A stretch of 64,000 nucleotides of DNA, taken from Lacihabitans sp. LS3-19. Its GTDB lineage: Bacteria > Bacteroidota > Bacteroidia > Cytophagales > Spirosomataceae. Below, piece after piece: positions 8,937 through 17,458 of the stretch. The notes under the pieces are model-generated. The model had not been told where the DNA came from. It did no database searches and saw only the letters and a program-made list of their open reading frames with translations. The stretch's first letter is position 1; every line of letters begins with the position of its first letter. A program made the translations under genes and the position numbers. Location of the stretch: positions 188,217 through 252,216 of the forward strand of contig NZ_RJUA01000130.1 in the NCBI RefSeq assembly GCF_024343575.1, written 5' to 3'.

Positions 8937-10237
8937 TCGCGGTACACATTTTTAGAAGGTATTCTAAGTAGCAACAAAAATCCTATAAAAAACGCAACCA
9001 TCAAAAACAAAATAGAGGTTCTCATGCTGCCAGTGTACGAATTTAAGAAACCAAAAATAAATGTTCCAGCCATAATAGAGGCTTTTTCTAGGATGTCATA
9101 CAGTGAAAAATATGCCGCAGTATGACCTACTTCTTCAGGAATAAGCTTTGCATAAGTAGATCTTGAAAGCGACTGAATACCACCCATAACCAAACCTACC
9201 ACGCATGCAATTATATAAAATTCATTAGCAGAAGTTGTAAAATATGCTCCAAGTGGCACTAAAAACCAAATTGCCACTTCAATTTGCAAGGCTCTTGAAT
9301 TACCCAATTTTCTAGATAAAAAAGAAGCCAAATAACTCCCTGGGATAGCAACCAATTGTATCAATAAAAGCGTGGCTATTAATCCATCACGAGGTATTTT
9401 AAGTTCGCCTTCTGCAAATAAAGTAGCCACGTAGATTACGGTCATAACTCCCAGGTAATAAGTAAAATAGGCCGTAAGGAACTTGGTCAATATTTTGTTT
9501 TGTCTAACTTCAAGAATTACATCCCGAAGGCCTAAAATTCCTTTTTTGATCCATGAAAATTGAAAAGGCTTGCTCTGGTCTTTTGGCAGGAAATAGAAAG
9601 GGATTTGAGCAAAACCCAACCACCAAATGCCTACTGTCAAAAATGCGATTCTGGAAGTAAGACCAGAGTCAGAATCCGCTTTGCTTAAACCAAACAGTTC
9701 TGGTTTAAGGATCATTAATAAGTTGAAAACTAATAAGATAACACTTCCAATGTAGCCAAAAACAAATCCTCTTGCAGATAGTTTATCATAGTTTTCTTCG
9801 GTAGCTATTTGAGGTATAAATGAATTATAAAAAACCACACTTCCTCCCCAACCAACGATAGAAAGACCAAAGGCAATCATTACAGTGTCAAGATTTCCTT
9901 TCGTGAAAAAAAAGAAATAAGCACAGGAAGCGGCACCTAAATAACAGAAAAACTTCATGAACATTTTCTTTCTGCCTGAGTAATCAGCTATAGACGTTAA
10001 AATGGGTGATAATAAGACCAATGTTAGGGCCGCAGCAGAAATAGTGTAGGTATAGAGCGTATTGTTATTTATCTCAAAACCAAAGAACTTTACTATTTCG
10101 CTTCCATTTTCTCCAACTGCCGTTGCATGGTAATAAATAGGGAATATGACAGTTGTGATTACGAGATTGTGAACAGAATTTGCCCAGTCATACATGGACC
10201 ACGCATTCCAGATTTTTTTATTGTTAATATAGTTCAT
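8933..10237 (-). CDS. MFS transporter, UMF1/Atg22-like
   Basis: 434 residues with about twelve hydrophobic segments. The N-terminus KKIWNAWSMYDWANSVHNLVITTVIFPIYY contains the WxxYDWANS signature of the UMF1 family (BtlA/Atg22-like major facilitator proteins). The ADYSGRKK loop after the second transmembrane segment is the MFS motif A equivalent, and GGIQSLSRSTYAKLIPEE is another family block. Yeast Atg22 exports amino acids from the vacuole; bacterial substrates are mostly unknown. It is the first gene of a two-gene operon with the glycosyltransferase, whose start codon overlaps its stop. A TATTTTTG promoter box lies 27 bases upstream. Confidence 0.9.
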   Translation of the reverse strand: MNYINNKKIWNAWSMYDWANSVHNLVITTVIFPIYYHATAVGENGSEIVKFFGFEINNNTLYTYTISAAALTLVLLSPILTSIADYSGRKKMFMKFFCYLGAASCAYFFFFTKGNLDTVMIAFGLSIVGWGGSVVFYNSFIPQIATEENYDKLSARGFVFGYIGSVILLVFNLLMILKPELFGLSKADSDSGLTSRIAFLTVGIWWLGFAQIPFYFLPKDQSKPFQFSWIKKGILGLRDVILEVRQNKILTKFLTAYFTYYLGVMTVIYVATLFAEGELKIPRDGLIATLLLIQLVAIPGSYLASFLSRKLGNSRALQIEVAIWFLVPLGAYFTTSANEFYIIACVVGLVMGGIQSLSRSTYAKLIPEEVGHTAAYFSLYDILEKASIMAGTFIFGFLNSYTGSMRTSILFLMVAFFIGFLLLLRIPSKNVYRD

Positions 10238-10263
10238 TCTGTAATTTAAATTAGGGTTGGGTT

Positions 10264-10271
10264 CAAAAATA
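10264..10271 (-). promoter_or_regulatory. Candidate -7 promoter box for the MFS operon
   Basis: TATTTTTG on the minus strand, 27 bases upstream of the MFS start, matches TAnnTTTG. Confidence 0.45.
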
Positions 10272-10353
10272 GCTGATATTTTTTTAAGAATTTAGAAAAT
10301 GAAAAAAATCTATGTTTTTAAAAAAAAATTAAACTTAAAAATGGACTTTAAAA

Positions 10354-10971
10354 TCAGATTTTCACTTTTGAAAATACATAAAAACATTCTGTGGCAATCT
10401 GCTTACAGCGTTCGTCGTACATTTTGGTTTCCTCCGGCGTGTCATCAAATGTTTTAGGATCGTCATATTTTGTGGTAACTCGCAATTCTGCTCCAAATAC
10501 AATAGGACAAGCTTGGTCTGCACTTGAGCATGTCATTATGGCACAGAATCCATTTTGGGGGTTTGCCAAATCATCAAATTTTTTTGAAAAAGCCTCTAAC
10601 GCTTTGCCATTTTCATCAAATTTTATTTGATATAAAGGATTCGCACTTTCTGTAGTTTTTATAACCTCAAAGCCAGCTCTTTTTATTGCCGCTACCGATC
10701 GTTCGTTAAAAGCAGTAGCTTCAGTACCGCCTGAAAAAGTATTTACGTTTTTTATTCCATAAAATGCCGCCGCTGTAGCAGCCCAAATTTGCCCGAAATG
10801 GCTTCTGCGTGAGTTATGGGTGCAGATGTATATCAGTTCGGCGGTTTTACCCCTTTTTATTTTCTGTTCTACAAACTCTGCTATTTTTTCTAAAAGGACT
10901 TTTCTTTCTAGAGATATTTTAGAGAAATCTAAAATATTTGATTCAATATAATTTTCGAGATTTTTGAACAT
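10354..10971 (-). CDS. Low-molecular-weight phosphatase/arsenate reductase-like protein
   Basis: 205 residues of the ArsC/LMW protein tyrosine phosphatase fold. The P-loop CTHNSRR (Cys50 to Arg56, CX5R) follows a hydrophobic strand ELIYI. GGTEATAFNERSVAAIKRAGFEV and, further on, a CSSADQACP segment with two more cysteines (MTCSSADQACP) parallel the thioredoxin-coupled ArsC layout. The final block KYDDPKTFDDTPEE also fits this family. An arsenate or tyrosine phosphatase role cannot be separated by eye, and no ars regulator or arsenite exporter is adjacent. The N-terminal 40 residues before the strand are longer than in minimal ArsC. Confidence 0.82.
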   Translation of the reverse strand: MFKNLENYIESNILDFSKISLERKVLLEKIAEFVEQKIKRGKTAELIYICTHNSRRSHFGQIWAATAAAFYGIKNVNTFSGGTEATAFNERSVAAIKRAGFEVIKTTESANPLYQIKFDENGKALEAFSKKFDDLANPQNGFCAIMTCSSADQACPIVFGAELRVTTKYDDPKTFDDTPEETKMYDERCKQIATECFYVFSKVKI

Positions 10972-11021
10972 ATTTTATTGTTTGAATTAAGAAATTAGAT
11001 GTCGCTTTTTTGGGTACTATG

Positions 11022-11029
11022 CAAAATTA
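11022..11029 (-). promoter_or_regulatory. Candidate -7 promoter box for the phosphatase-like gene
   Basis: TAATTTTG on the minus strand, about 50 bases upstream of the start at 10971, matches TAnnTTTG. No clear -33 partner. Confidence 0.35.
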
Positions 11030-11083
11030 CAAAGCAAAGTTTGATTTTTTAGAAAAGTACTTTTAAAACGGACTATGTGACTT

Positions 11084-11119
11084 TTGTCATTTTAAAATGT
11101 TTTCTGTTATGTACTTTTG
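11084..11119 (+). promoter_or_regulatory. Candidate promoter of the acetolactate-decarboxylase/FmdE gene
   Basis: TTTG at 11084-11087 and TACTTTTG at 11112-11119, spaced by 24 bases (the consensus is nearer 19). The -7 box predicts initiation near 11126, which makes the ATG at 11141 the most plausible start codon. Confidence 0.5.
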
Positions 11120-11140
11120 TTTTTAATGAAAAAATCAAAT

Positions 11141-12433
11141 ATGAAGTTAATTTTTAAGATACTCTTGTTTTTTGTACCTATCCTAAGTTTTTCTCAAAGT
11201 GTTAAAAGTATTGGTTCAATGACAGAAATGGGAAAGGAGAATTTTGCTCCTCACATCAAACTTGACACTATATCCAATAAAAAACATCTGTTTGCTATGG
11301 GACCTTATGATCGCATGCGAGGCGAAATTACGGTTTTTGACGGAAAGCCATTTTATAGTTCTGTAAATGAAAATGGGGAGGGAATCGTATCGGCAAACTG
11401 GAATATTGTTTCGCCGTTTTTTGTATATGCCAATGTGGATAACTGGCAAGAGATAAAGGTTTCAGCAAGTTTAAGTTCTGTGGATGAGGTGCAAAAATTG
11501 GTTGCTGAAACTGCCTCAAAATATGGTTTTGATTTGAAAAAGCCTTTTCCATTCAGGATTCGAGGAGTTTTTGATGAAATGACTACGCATATTGTAATGC
11601 CAAGAAGTGAAGAAATACAAGGATTTCAAACCGGGAAAAAGCAAGCGAATTTTACGAATTTCAATCAAAAAGGAGAGCTTTTGGGTTTTTATTCAGAGGT
11701 TCATCAAGGTGTTTTTACTTCTAAAAATAGTTTTGTTCATGTACATTTTTTAAGTGATGATGAAACCAATATGGCACATTTGGATAAAATATCAGTTCCT
11801 CTTACTGAATTAATAATATTATTGCCATCAGAAAATCAATTTCCTAAGTCCGCAGTTAACGATACTGATTTTTCGAAAGGTAGACTCGGGCATATTCAAA
11901 ACGTGACCTTGGATGATGTTCAAAAAATGCATGGGCATCTTTGTGATGGCTTGGTCGAAGGTTATATGGCCCTAAATCTTGCTTTAGAAAACCTTTATGT
12001 TGGGCAAGCTTTTGATAGAACCAATACCAGAATAGTTAGTAAATCCTCTCCTTGCTTGACGGATGTTGCAGCATATTTAACAGGTGGTCGATACCAGTTC
12101 AATACAATGTATGTTGACAATAACATTGATGGAATGTTTATAGTCCAAAGAATTGACAATGGTAAAACGGTTTTAGTAAAAAGGAAACAAGGGATAAAAC
12201 CGGCGTTGATTGACCAAATGGGGGCAAAGGCAGTGAAAAATGAACTTTCGGCTTGTGATTTAGATAATCTGCAAAGTATTGAAAATCAATATTCAAAAGA
12301 CCTGCAAAACGGAAAGGCTATTGAATTGTTTGAGATAATTGAAGTGAGTGATTTTAACTGGAAATCACCTCTGAAAAAGACTTTTGTGAAAACTGATGTA
12401 TTGAATAAAAATATGATAAAATGTGGAGAATAA
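11141..12433 (+). CDS. Exported acetolactate-decarboxylase-like/FmdE fusion protein
   Basis: 430 residues. The signal peptide is MKLIFKILLFFVPILSFSQ. Residues about 50-235 resemble alpha-acetolactate decarboxylase (BudA/AlsD): RMRGEITVFDGKPFYS, a PRSEEIQ arginine segment, GELLGFYSE, and HVHFLSDDETNMAH. The last supplies H200, H202 and H213 with the spacing of the zinc-ligand histidines of known AlsD enzymes. Residues about 255-400 form an FmdE-like domain: MHGHLCDGLVEGYMALNLAL (H264, H266, C268) and KSSPCLTDVAAYLTGG. AlsD turns acetolactate into acetoin; FmdE domains are putative metal-binding modules linked to molybdenum/tungsten enzymes. An exported fusion is unusual and its substrate is unknown. 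The ATG at 11126 is an alternative start. Confidence 0.8.
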   Translation: MKLIFKILLFFVPILSFSQSVKSIGSMTEMGKENFAPHIKLDTISNKKHLFAMGPYDRMRGEITVFDGKPFYSSVNENGEGIVSANWNIVSPFFVYANVDNWQEIKVSASLSSVDEVQKLVAETASKYGFDLKKPFPFRIRGVFDEMTTHIVMPRSEEIQGFQTGKKQANFTNFNQKGELLGFYSEVHQGVFTSKNSFVHVHFLSDDETNMAHLDKISVPLTELIILLPSENQFPKSAVNDTDFSKGRLGHIQNVTLDDVQKMHGHLCDGLVEGYMALNLALENLYVGQAFDRTNTRIVSKSSPCLTDVAAYLTGGRYQFNTMYVDNNIDGMFIVQRIDNGKTVLVKRKQGIKPALIDQMGAKAVKNELSACDLDNLQSIENQYSKDLQNGKAIELFEIIEVSDFNWKSPLKKTFVKTDVLNKNMIKCGE

Positions 12434-12583
12434 AAATTTAGATTTAATCTTAGTTAGAAAAACAAAAGCCTTTATGGAATAAGCTTCGGTGTGTTTATTT
12501 TCGTAATTTTAACATTTATGGCTAAATAATATTGAAAATGTTCAATTAGCAGCGTTTTGTGTTAAGGTTTTTTTTCAATAACA

Positions 12584-14389
12584 TTGATTCTAAGCACAAA
12601 TTCGCTAAATTTACTGATACTTTATCAGAAAAAATTGTTTAGCCCAGAAAACGCCCTTTATAAAAAACTTGAGATACTGATAGACAGTAATCTTGAAAAT
12701 GAGCATCTTTCGTCAGATTTTATCTGTCAGGAGCTAGGAGTTAGCAGAACTAAGTTGCACAGAGTTCTGAAACAAAATACGCAGTTTTCTTTTAGTCTTT
12801 TTATCCGTAAAAAACGAATAGAAAGAGCCAAAGTAATGCTGATGAATACTGAAATGCGGATTTCGGAAATTGCAGATGCCGTCGGCATAAATACCCATCA
12901 GAATTTCACAAAGTATTTCACAGAAGAATACGGCACCAATCCAACTGAATTTAGGAAAAACATCGTTTTGCCAGCTGCTACTGAAACTCTACAGAAATCT
13001 ATCGCTGTACTGCCTTTTGTGAATATGAGCAATGATACTGAGCAAGAGTACTTTAGTGATGGTATTACAGAGGAAATTATCAATGTCTTAGCTCAAATAA
13101 GCTCCCTGAAAGTCGCAGGGCGAACTTCAGCATTTTCATTTAAAAACAAAAACTATGATTTACGCCAAATTGGTTCTTTGTTGAATGTGAATTATCTGCT
13201 TGAAGGTAGTGTAAGGAGGTCTGGCAGTATACTGAGAATAACTGCTCAGCTGATAGAGGTTCAGAGTGGTTTTCATTTATGGTCAAAGAAATATGATTGC
13301 GAGTTGAGGGATATTTTCGAGATACAAGACGAAATCTCATTGGCAATTTTGGAGGAAATAAAAGTGGAATTGCTAGGTGAAAAAGAAATTGTATTACAAA
13401 AAAGAGACACAATAAATCCTGAGGCTTATCAACTTTATTTGCATGGTCTTTTTTATGTAAATAAGTTTTCCAATACAGAAACTTTCAAAATGGCAATAAG
13501 TTATTTTGAAAAAGCTTTGTTGCTGGAGCCCAATTATTTGGAATGTCATGCACATTTAGCCTCTTGCTACATTTATCTCTGGTTTTTCTCACAAGTGGCT
13601 CCAGTTGATAGTGTAGAAAAAGCAAGAATGGCATTGACAAAAGCTTCTAGTATTGATGCCGAAAATGCAAATTTGTTGATTCAAAAAGGACATTTGAAAA
13701 CGTGGTACGAGTGGGATTTGCTTTCAGCAAAAGAATTATTTGAACGAGTTATTATTGATATTCCGACTTCTGTTGACGCTCTCATGCAATATGCATTGTG
13801 TTTAACTTTGCTAGAGCAGCATGATAAGGCAATTTTAAATTTGAAAAAGGCCATTGAAAAAGATCCATTCTCAGGAATTCTTCAGATGACATTAAGTTGG
13901 TGTTACTGGCATCAAGGTGATTTTGAAAATGCCGAAAACATTGCTGATAAATTACTAGCTATGAAACCTCACTTTTGGGGAGGGCAGCATTTGAAGGCAC
14001 TTTGTTTATTAGAAAGATTTAGCTTGGATGAGGCTATCGGTTTTGCTCAGAAGGCAGTTGAATTGTATCCTAGCAGTATGAATTATGCTCTTTTGGCACA
14101 TATCTGTAATTTTTTGGGAGATGCCAAAAAAGCAAAAGAAATTGAGGGCATAATAGTAACCAATATTGATAAATTTCCAGTTTCTAAGTTTGATTTGGGA
14201 CATTTAAATGTGGCTTTGGGTAATTTGGACAAAGGCCAGCAATATTTTCAAGAAGCTCTCGATACCCATGAAAGTCGTATTTTGTTTATTCATAAAGCTT
14301 ACCGAAAAGCCAAGATTTTTAAGCTTCATCCCCAATTTCAACACTTTTTCGAAGCTATTGATAAAGTAACCAAACCTAGCGTTTTTTAG
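12584..14389 (+). CDS. AraC-type HTH regulator with TolB-like and TPR domains
   Basis: 601 residues. An AraC/XylS double helix-turn-helix (about residues 25-125: SSDFICQELGVSRTKLHRVLKQ and RISEIADAVGINTHQNFTKYFTEEYGTNPTEFRK) is followed by a TolB/adenylate-cyclase-associated domain (about 135-260: SIAVLPFVNMSNDTEQEYFSDGITEEIINVLA, YLLEGSVRRSG, FHLWSKKYD). Tetratricopeptide-like helices fill 275-590. This looks like a one-component regulator whose ligand or partner binds the C-terminal part. The frame has no ATG before the HTH; the TTG at 12584 is the best start, shortly after an in-frame stop at 12563. It sits between the fusion enzyme and the LytTR gene, so it could control either (inference). 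Confidence 0.88.
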   Translation: MILSTNSLNLLILYQKKLFSPENALYKKLEILIDSNLENEHLSSDFICQELGVSRTKLHRVLKQNTQFSFSLFIRKKRIERAKVMLMNTEMRISEIADAVGINTHQNFTKYFTEEYGTNPTEFRKNIVLPAATETLQKSIAVLPFVNMSNDTEQEYFSDGITEEIINVLAQISSLKVAGRTSAFSFKNKNYDLRQIGSLLNVNYLLEGSVRRSGSILRITAQLIEVQSGFHLWSKKYDCELRDIFEIQDEISLAILEEIKVELLGEKEIVLQKRDTINPEAYQLYLHGLFYVNKFSNTETFKMAISYFEKALLLEPNYLECHAHLASCYIYLWFFSQVAPVDSVEKARMALTKASSIDAENANLLIQKGHLKTWYEWDLLSAKELFERVIIDIPTSVDALMQYALCLTLLEQHDKAILNLKKAIEKDPFSGILQMTLSWCYWHQGDFENAENIADKLLAMKPHFWGGQHLKALCLLERFSLDEAIGFAQKAVELYPSSMNYALLAHICNFLGDAKKAKEIEGIIVTNIDKFPVSKFDLGHLNVALGNLDKGQQYFQEALDTHESRILFIHKAYRKAKIFKLHPQFQHFFEAIDKVTKPSVF

Positions 14390-14412
14390 CACCGATTCTA
14401 CCTCAGAAAAGC

Positions 14413-14475
14413 CTTTTGAAACAATAGACTAAACTTTTGGAACAATAGACTAAGTTTCTGAAACAATACGAACAA
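14413..14475. repeat. Three contiguous 21-bp direct repeats upstream of the LytTR gene
   Basis: Units at 14413-14433, 14434-14454 and 14455-14475 share the core TGAAACAATA. Units 1 and 2 are identical at 19 of 21 positions (AACAATAGACTAA); unit 3 keeps AAACAATA and then diverges. The exact 21-base step equals two helical turns, placing the copies on one DNA face. LytTR-domain regulators typically bind phased direct repeats like this. The array ends where a -33 element would be for the TAGTTTTG box at 14496. Confidence 0.75.
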
Positions 14476-14495
14476 GCCTTAAATGAGCTAAATGT

Positions 14496-14503
14496 TAGTT
14501 TTG
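14496..14503 (+). promoter_or_regulatory. Candidate -7 promoter box of the LytTR operon
   Basis: TAGTTTTG matches TAnnTTTG and lies 20 bases after the repeat array and 19 bases before the ATG at 14523. No TTTG is present at the expected -33 position (about 14473-14476). That fits a promoter needing an activator bound to the repeats. Confidence 0.55.
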
Positions 14504-14522
14504 TGGTATAAATTTTATTACC

Positions 14523-14858
14523 ATGAAAACAGAAACCTTAGTCCACATTGGCAGCAGGAAAAATATTTTGCCAAGAGAAATATTAAAACTTGTTGCCGAT
14601 GTTAATTACACCATTGTACATCTTGATGATGGCTCCAAAATTTGTACTGCAACTAATTTAGGCACAATCGAAAAACGCCTTACTCATCTTTCTTTTTTTA
14701 GAGTTAATCGCTCAATAATTATTAACCTGGATCATTTGAATAAGTTTAAAGTGTGCTGCCATAAAGACAAGGCTCTTAAACCTTCGCATAAGCACCAGAA
14801 TATAGTAATGATTTCACGCAGAAGAATGGCTGCTTTTGAAGCATGTGTTAATGCTTGA
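14523..14858 (+). CDS. Stand-alone LytTR DNA-binding domain protein
   Basis: 111 residues consisting only of a LytTR domain: LPREILKLVADVNYTIVHLDDGSKI, NLGTIEKRLTHLSFFRVNRSIIINLDHLNKF and a C-terminal strand with ISRRRMAAFEA. The FxRVNRSxIINLxH block is the family's signature. There is no receiver domain or membrane sensor, so it must respond to another protein, to its own abundance, or to an unseen ligand. The 21-bp repeats just upstream are a likely autoregulatory target. The next three genes, all encoding large exported proteins in the same direction with short gaps, are its probable regulon or operon. Confidence 0.9.
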   Translation: MKTETLVHIGSRKNILPREILKLVADVNYTIVHLDDGSKICTATNLGTIEKRLTHLSFFRVNRSIIINLDHLNKFKVCCHKDKALKPSHKHQNIVMISRRRMAAFEACVNA

Positions 14859-14893
14859 TTTCAGCTTTTTAAAAACCTTTTAATTTTATTGAT

Positions 14894-17413
14894 ATGAAAA
14901 GATATTTTTACGCACTTCTGATTACTTTGTTTTTGGCAAATTCGGGTTTTGCACAAATGGAAATACTTCTTCCAGATTTATTCTTTAGGGGACCAGACAG
15001 AGTACTAATTGAAAGTATTGGCGGGAATTTAGGCCAAACTGGATCTCATACAGGTACGGCAACAGACGGGAATGATATCATAACCAATGCGGGAGCTATA
15101 GGACAGGCTTTTGCCACTACACCTACTGAAAAATTACTTAAAGCAACAGCAGGACAAACTCAAAGAGTTAATATATACTTTGATATTCCAGTAGTAGAAG
15201 GATGGAAATATTATATAAATGGTGCAAACGAAGACAATGCTGTTATAAATGGAGGAATTGGCAAGAATGAACAAGGTTATGCTTATGATGAATACATTAC
15301 TGTAAATAAAGGTACTGGGCTTAATTTAGCTAATGGAAGACGATTGGTCGTTTACAGCGGAGAATTTATATTTCCTGTAGGTAGAACACAAGCTTGGTTG
15401 GTTTTCGGTTTTAAAATAAACAGAGTTTTTGACCTTGGAAATGGATCTCAAATAGACCTCTCGACCTACCATACCATCGTTCTGCCTTATGTAGTTGAAG
15501 GGGTGAGTATTAATTTATCAGCACCGAATGCCGTAACTCGGTTAGGCACCTTCAGGGAGCCGGCGGTACCACATATGATACTACATAATCCTCCCGGAGA
15601 TATGAGTTCTACCACTTTTCAGACATCCACGAATACTTGTCGTGAAATCAGTCAGTCGTTAGCTAACGACGAATCTACGAGTGCGAACCTGAAACTAACC
15701 TTAGGAATTGCGGGTTCGGCGGGTTTATTTGTCACAACAAATTTTGAGTTTTCGGCGAGTATTTCTGGCGGTGTTGGTGCAGGTGCATCTACTGTAAGTT
15801 CTAATGGTAGTCAAAGCTGCCTCACTGTTCAACGTTCTATTTCAACACAACCAGGATCGCCTGCCAATGAAGGCTCGATTTACATGGGGTATTCTTCCGA
15901 AATTGCCTACGGCTTATTTCCCGTAGTTAAGATAAAACCGGGTCCTAACATTTCGGTCGTTAAAGACTCCGCCTTGATTTTTGCATCTGTGCCAAATTCG
16001 GCGGTAGATTTTTACTACACAAAAGCTGATATCCTGAGGGATATGCAGGAAAAACAGTTGATTGCGGATACTGCAACCGATAATGGTGTAAAGTTTCAAG
16101 CCCTGGCTCAGGTAGATGTTTGGCGGCAGGTATTACGCAATGATAGTTTGAATATCAATAATCCTAGTAATGAAGTAATTGCCGGCGGACTTAACGGCAA
16201 TGGAGTAATTTTTACGGGAGGGCAAGGGCCAAATCCGCTCTCTACGTCAAGGACAATCTCCAATTCAGAAACCATTGAAGTCAGTAATTTCATTGAAGGG
16301 AGTTTTGGGGCAAGTTTCGTGGCTAAATTCGGTGGTTCTGGTGTTGAAGGTGGCTTTGAGTTCAAGACCAGACGTACCATGGGGCAGTCAGTAAATGTTA
16401 ATTCAAGTTCGGATGTTACGGTGTCTTACAACTTACAAGATGACGATGGAGGAGACCAATTCACGGTTAAGGTAGTGAAAGACCCAACTTACGGGACACC
16501 CATATTTTTGTTAGATTCATTGGGTTCGAGAACCTCCTGCCCTTACGAGGGAGGAATTCAACGAGACCTACCTAAATTAGAAATAAACGGAAGTTCGCTT
16601 CCTAACATTACCGTGTCGAATGTTTCATTAGGTAATGCAGGTAATTTTAAGGTTAAAATATGTAATAATTCCGCTGAAGTAAGAGATTATGGCTTTGGCT
16701 TTGTGAATGAATCCGTTATGAGCGATGTATTCATATCAAGTACTGCTGGCACTGGGTCTTCACCTTTTGGCGAGAATATCACCAAGCTTGGCTTAATAAC
16801 TGCAATTCCACCTAATGGGGGATGTAAAACCACAGTCTACGATGTCAATGTGGCACGCAGGTTTGCCAATAGTCCCATGTCTTACCCCAATATTGAGTTC
16901 GTTACATTTGCTGAGTGCGAGCCAAAAATCAGATCAAGTATTTTTGCGACCGTAAACTTTGCAACTCCGCCGCCGCCAACTAATGTGTCGGCAAGTACTA
17001 AAGAAATATGTGCAGGAACACCTGTTCAATTAACTGGCAACTGTCCGGTGGGGGTGCCAACTTGGTATGACGACCCAACGGGCGGGTTAGAACTTGGTAC
17101 AGGTTCAACCTTTAATGTTACCCCTGCTTCTAATACTAATTACTACCTTGGCTGTGTAGCCAACTTTTATAATCGAGATCGTATAGGAACAGGCGAAATA
17201 TTTGTAACCACACCCTTTCCTACTTTAAATTTAACTTCTGATTTAAGCTTCAATGCTTTACAGATAGCCAATACCACCCTCACTGCAACCAACAAAATCA
17301 TTGACCCTTCACGAGTAACCTATAAGGCAGGAAATTCACTTTTGTTTAATCCCGGCTTTGAGGCGAAAAGCGGGAGTAATTTCTTGGCGAAGATTGGAGG
17401 TTGTGCGAATTGA
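14894..17413 (+). CDS. Large exported protein with Ig-like and C-terminal 3-coathanger domains
   Basis: 839 residues with signal peptide MKRYFYALLITLFLANSGFA. The body, about residues 25-690, matches no family I can name. It has two stretches of alternating small polar and hydrophobic residues rich in Ser, Thr and Gly (near SASISGGVGAGASTVSS and SFGASFVAKFGGSGVEGGFE), suggesting long amphipathic beta-hairpins. Residues about 693-770 are an Ig-like module of the CHU_C type (KEICAGTPVQLTGNCPVGVPTWYDDPTGG). Residues 771-839 (TATNKIIDPSRVTYKAG to the final IGGC) are a 3-coathanger-type domain also present in the giant protein two genes on. Probably secreted or surface-bound; the export route is not evident. 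Confidence 0.72.
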   Translation: MKRYFYALLITLFLANSGFAQMEILLPDLFFRGPDRVLIESIGGNLGQTGSHTGTATDGNDIITNAGAIGQAFATTPTEKLLKATAGQTQRVNIYFDIPVVEGWKYYINGANEDNAVINGGIGKNEQGYAYDEYITVNKGTGLNLANGRRLVVYSGEFIFPVGRTQAWLVFGFKINRVFDLGNGSQIDLSTYHTIVLPYVVEGVSINLSAPNAVTRLGTFREPAVPHMILHNPPGDMSSTTFQTSTNTCREISQSLANDESTSANLKLTLGIAGSAGLFVTTNFEFSASISGGVGAGASTVSSNGSQSCLTVQRSISTQPGSPANEGSIYMGYSSEIAYGLFPVVKIKPGPNISVVKDSALIFASVPNSAVDFYYTKADILRDMQEKQLIADTATDNGVKFQALAQVDVWRQVLRNDSLNINNPSNEVIAGGLNGNGVIFTGGQGPNPLSTSRTISNSETIEVSNFIEGSFGASFVAKFGGSGVEGGFEFKTRRTMGQSVNVNSSSDVTVSYNLQDDDGGDQFTVKVVKDPTYGTPIFLLDSLGSRTSCPYEGGIQRDLPKLEINGSSLPNITVSNVSLGNAGNFKVKICNNSAEVRDYGFGFVNESVMSDVFISSTAGTGSSPFGENITKLGLITAIPPNGGCKTTVYDVNVARRFANSPMSYPNIEFVTFAECEPKIRSSIFATVNFATPPPPTNVSASTKEICAGTPVQLTGNCPVGVPTWYDDPTGGLELGTGSTFNVTPASNTNYYLGCVANFYNRDRIGTGEIFVTTPFPTLNLTSDLSFNALQIANTTLTATNKIIDPSRVTYKAGNSLLFNPGFEAKSGSNFLAKIGGCAN

Positions 17414-17458
17414 AAAAAGTGTGCTGTTCATTCATTAACTCAAAAATTCAACTTTACT

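Noticed and set aside
10354-10971. Arsenic resistance operon
   Set aside because: Only the ArsC-like gene is present; no ArsR, ArsB or Acr3 homologue is adjacent.
14413-14475. CRISPR-like array
   Set aside because: The three 21-base units abut with no spacers, and no cas genes are nearby.
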